DNA of 64,000 bases, taken from Microglena sp. YARC. Its lineage: Eukaryota > Chlorophyta > Chlorophyceae > Chlamydomonadales > Chlamydomonadaceae. Shown here piece by piece: positions 60,450 to 64,000 of the stretch (position 1 is its first letter; each line of letters starts with the position of its first letter). The stretch lies in NCBI GenBank assembly GCA_022414725.1, contig CM039462.1, positions 1,226,898-1,290,897 on the forward strand, read 5' to 3'. Below the pieces are notes generated by a model. That model worked only from the letters and a program-made list of their open reading frames with translations, did no database searches and was not told the DNA's origin. Position numbers and translations under genes: made by a program.

Positions 60450-60530
60450 TGTTGTTACAGTCCAGGGATAGCCAAATAGGAGGGGCTGATAACTAATGAA
60501 CTGAACCCCAAACAATCGTTTTACCGTTGG
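60450..60530 (+). repeat. dispersed repeat copy (TTACAGTCCAGGG family)
   Basis: Shares ttacagtccaggg, aggggctgat and gaactgaaccccaaacaatc with the copies at 19-125, 4690-4740 (minus), 6475-6600 and 11240-11305 (minus). Confidence 0.7.
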
Positions 60531-60539
60531 GATCCCTGA

Positions 60540-60960
60540 CTCCCTAAGTTATAATTTAATCGTCATCATTAATGAAGGGCGCCTGGAGGCGCGTCCAGAA
60601 TGAAATGAAATCAATTCTGAATTCAATTGATTTTAATTTAATTTAATTTTTTTAATGTTGTGTTATTTAATTCGATTGTATTCCATTCAATTCAATGTAA
60701 TGAACGTGATTTGAATGCATTTAATTGCTTTATTTTGTATGAATTCGTATCGGGCTTATTTTAATTTAATTTGATGTAATTGAATTGCATTAAATCGATT
60801 GATGTTTTAGCATTGTTAACTATAAAGTGACGAAAATGGGAGTTTTTGAAGGGTTGTTGATTTTTAAGCAGTATTGAAAGTTTCTGTAATGCAATGCATG
60901 TATGTAGATTGGCTTTATTTTTAAGAATTTGATGCAAGAAAAATGAGGCCAATCAGGTGC
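60540..60960. other. AT-rich block
   Basis: Dominated by AATTTAATTT and GAATTCAATT strings; nothing coding. Confidence 0.5.
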
Positions 60961-60989
60961 CTGGTTGATTTTTAGGAATCTGTACAAGG

Positions 60990-61400
60990 TATTGCAGGTT
61001 TCGGCCCAGCCCAGACGTGGACGGTATGTCCCGGGTTTTTGGCCAGCGGCAGGTGACGGGTTTTTTGCCAGCGGCAGGTGGCGTGGCTTGCCCCTGCCCC
61101 CGCCCCTGCCCCCGCCCACCGGCATGGTCCGAAGCCTTCGCGTCACGCCACCTGCGGATGCCAGCGTGCGGATGCCGCGTTGAAGGTTCGAGACGCCTCA
61201 TGTTGGAGCACCATTGTTCCGTATTATACCATTCGACCCTAACGTCGCGTCGACCGGCCGAACACAGAAAGCGGGCCATGCCTGATGTTGTAGCTCATGT
61301 ACCCCTTTGTAGGCATACGAGACCCCCCCCTCTGTCGTACGCGTACGCTGACTCGCATTCCTGCGTCCTTCACTTGGACCTCTGATCTGAGTTATGCTTA
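60990..61400. other. GC-rich block with short duplications
   Basis: Contains gccagcggcaggtg repeats and a cacgccacctgcggat motif that recurs at 61567-61590. No gene is supported. Confidence 0.4.
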
Positions 61401-61619
61401 CGTATATTCCAGGTCATGCTGACTTGTCCTATAGTAAGAGTATAAAGTCTCTGGTACTCCTGATACGATACCTTTCACAGACACAATGTAAGCTGGTCTG
61501 CTCGGTCTCCTGCCTCGTCTCCTCGTCTCCAGTACGCCCATCCGACATGCTATGAAACCATCTAACACCTCACGCCACCTGCGGATACCGCACGGAGGGT
61601 TCGAGACGCAGAAGACCAA

Positions 61620-61965
61620 GACGGAGACCCAGACCGAGACGGAGACCCAGACCGACCCAGACCGAGACCGAGACCCAGACCGAGACCGAGACACAGACAG
61701 AGACCCAGATAGAGACCCAGATGGAGACACAGACCGACCCAGACCCACGAACCCACGACCCTGTCGGGGCGGTCAGTCGGTCACCTCTAGTTCGCGTACG
61801 GATCTGAGGGCTGCGGATTTCCAAAGTCGCAAAGCAAGTTGAATAGTCGCAACACCAGTACATGCAAAGCCTCGTACGTCCGATAGTCGCAAAGCAGTTT
61901 GGATAGTCTGAAAGCAAGTTCAATATCCGCATAGCAACTCCAATGGTCGAAGAGCAACTTCTCTT
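61620..61965. repeat. gagacccagacc minisatellite and tagtcgcaaagca minisatellite
   Basis: 6/12-bp GAGACC/CAGACC units at 61620-61745, then ~30-bp units with agtcgcaaagca at 61820-61965. Confidence 0.8.
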
Positions 61966-62109
61966 CTCAACTTCCTTGGGAGTTGCTGTACCTGCGGAAA
62001 ATGGTGCACTTTGGGAACCAACCTGCTGTCGAAAGCTTGCCCCGGAGAGCACTTCTTCGCGTACGGATGTCAGGGTTGCGGACTGTAGACGCGGTGTTTT
62101 CATTTGTCG

Positions 62110-63190
62110 TTTCCCTCCTGCCCTGTGGACTCAATCTAGGGACCTGGAGCATGTCCAACACAACAGCTGACAAACAAGCTCTTATCATAGACACACGGAA
62201 ACCATGTTCCACATCCATCAGAAACAGCCCAAGAAAGAAGGCATCCGCCTCAACTGCATTCACACACCTGGTACAATAAATGGCATATACATGACGGCTC
62301 TCTCACAGTTCTCCAAGTTCTACAAGTAAAAGCAAACCATTGGATGCCAAGCCTAGACATAACACATAACATGACAATCTACGTTAAATATTTCAAACAA
62401 TCAAGTTGTTGGCGACGGCAATCAGCAAATGTATCCCGCTGCGCGTCGTTTCACCCTGGCATACCCACGTGGACAGCTGTCATATTTTTCAACATTCAAC
62501 AAGAAATGTAACAATCATAGACAACTGAACTACAAACCCTGAAGCCATTGTGTTGCATACCCCACTCCCGGGGCCGACCTCGAGGGGACCCGCCAGGGCC
62601 CCCTACTAATTTTTGTATGGATAGTTTGTTTAGTGTGCTCCCTGGATTTCGTGGGTGTTGCACAGCAGCACGGGGGACTTGGGATTCGGAGATCCTTAGC
62701 AGCCCAGAGTTTGTTATGGTACGGCTTATAGGCCGTACCCTGTGACACGTGACACGCGTAGTCACCTGCTAGAGGTCGCGTGCACATTCTTCCTAACTCA
62801 GCTAGTGACTGGGATCGCCAGCCTGCTAGTGATTGAGTCCACGCTAGTCGCTTGTACCGCTGGTGTACTTCGCCTTCTAGGTTGCGCTGCTACTTAATGA
62901 TACGCAACCTCTCCTATGTAACGATTGTCTGATACAATAACTTTACGAGACTAGCAGCCGCTGTCTACAAAAGAGTTGGCTGAAAAACCATGTAACAATC
63001 CAATATAATCTTATGGCTAGTCCATCCAGATGTCAATCTCTCTAGCTGCAGTTGCCCACCAGAGTTTGGTAGTCAAGTACTTCGTTGGTGGCCTGGTTAA
63101 CCCTAAGCTCTAGCACTTAATTGGTAGCCTGGTCAATCCTAAACCATGGTACTTCATTGGTCGTCTGGTACTTAATTCAATACACTGTCA
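62110..63190. other. gene-free region
   Basis: No ORF, RNA or clear repeat beyond the short palindrome tacggcttataggccgta near 62722. Confidence 0.4.
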
Positions 63191-63194
63191 TAGA

Positions 63195-63480
63195 CATGCC
63201 TTTTGGCTCAAGACAAGCCCGCTCCACAACATGCGGGGGGTTCTTTTCACCATTCTCCAAATTAACACCGAAGGGTATTAAACTGACGTTTATTAATAGG
63301 CCTTTTGTTGACCCAAGCCAAGCCCGCTCCACAACATGCGGGGGGTTCTTTCAACCATTCTCCAAATTAACACCCGAAGGGTATTACACTGACGTTTAAT
63401 AGGCCTTTGTTGACCCAAGCCAAGCCCGATCCACAACATGCGGGGGGTTCTTTCAACCATTCTCCAAATTAACAACCAAA
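63195..63480. repeat. ~115-bp tandem repeat, 3 copies
   Basis: The unit has aagcccgctccacaacatgc and ggttctttcaaccattctcc. Single diverged copies occur at 42165-42240 and 2130-2210. Confidence 0.85.
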
Positions 63481-64000
63481 TAGTATTACATTGCTGTTTA
63501 ATGGAGGACACCTCGTTAGTCGTTTTGCCGTTGGGATGTTTTTTGTCTTCACATATTTTTACAGTGATCAAAAAAATGGAAGGTAAGATACATGTGATCA
63601 GGCTTAAGCCTAAATACAGGGCTCGAAAACCTATTATACTGCTGTTTACGGGTATTGCATTGCATACTCATGTGCAACACTGTTTCTTTTTTTGGCTAAA
63701 ACTATCAGCTTCCTAGAAGCTACTACTCGTATCCCAATCAGGAAACAGTGGTGCACATAGAGTGGTGCACATACAGAGTAGCAGCTTCTAGGCAGCTAAT
63801 TTCACCCGTTCTTGGGCCAAACCTGAAGCTAGCTAGTGCGTCTGAAAGCTGAAATGATAGGCATTCCAATGCAGCTGAAAGCTTTGAGCTTGAATTAGTG
63901 TCTGGCTAATGGAGCTGGATGGAAGGTGCTATGAGTAGCCCAAAAACGAAACTAAAATGTGCACACAATTCCATTTTCTATTCCGGTACGTCATGATATA

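Overview
The window reads as nuclear DNA of a eukaryote, most likely a green alga. Three things point there: a clock-type pseudo-response regulator split by GT-AG introns, plant-type TTTAGGG tracts, and an armadillo/RING protein. The exact organism cannot be named from the sequence; a prasinophyte-like alga is a guess. Density of minisatellites, homopolymer G/C runs and small transposons is very high.

Layout. (1) 1-22625, minus strand: one large gene of at least ten exons. Splice phases are consistent across all nine junctions and give at least 2720 codons: a ~1965-codon Ala/Val/Thr/Asp-rich exon, a Ser/Pro-rich exon, then a run of short coiled-coil exons. The 3' end lies outside the window or was not found. 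(2) 22626-25335: a promoter/intergenic block with one weak plus-strand ORF. (3) 25336-28326, plus strand: a two-exon, 800-residue armadillo-repeat protein ending in a C3HC4 RING finger, probably a ubiquitin ligase. (4) 28327-38750: gene-poor, filled with tandem repeats and dispersed elements. (5) 38757-54095, minus strand: a pseudo-response regulator gene. Exons 1-3 form the pseudo-receiver, exons 4-7 a linker, exon 8 is a 2570-nt Gln/Pro repeat-rich exon that runs to the first residues of what looks like a CCT motif; the rest of that motif was not found. The upstream region carries an evening-element core and a G-box core. (6) 54100-64000: no convincing gene; a ~4.4-kb element flanked by 342-bp direct repeats, plus AT-rich and tandem-repeat DNA.

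Main discovery. In both large minus-strand genes, short pieces that span exon edges (the last or first ~30-60 coding bases plus the adjoining splice site) are copied in tandem into the neighbouring intron, up to about twelve times. At least eight exons show this, on the acceptor side, the donor side or both. Separately, a hAT-like MITE with an 8-bp target duplication sits exactly at the exon 2 donor of the regulator gene, so that its terminal repeat supplies the splice site. Together these suggest that splice junctions in this genome are duplication and insertion hot spots.

All coordinates and phases were derived by eye; no alignment, domain search or transcript evidence was available.
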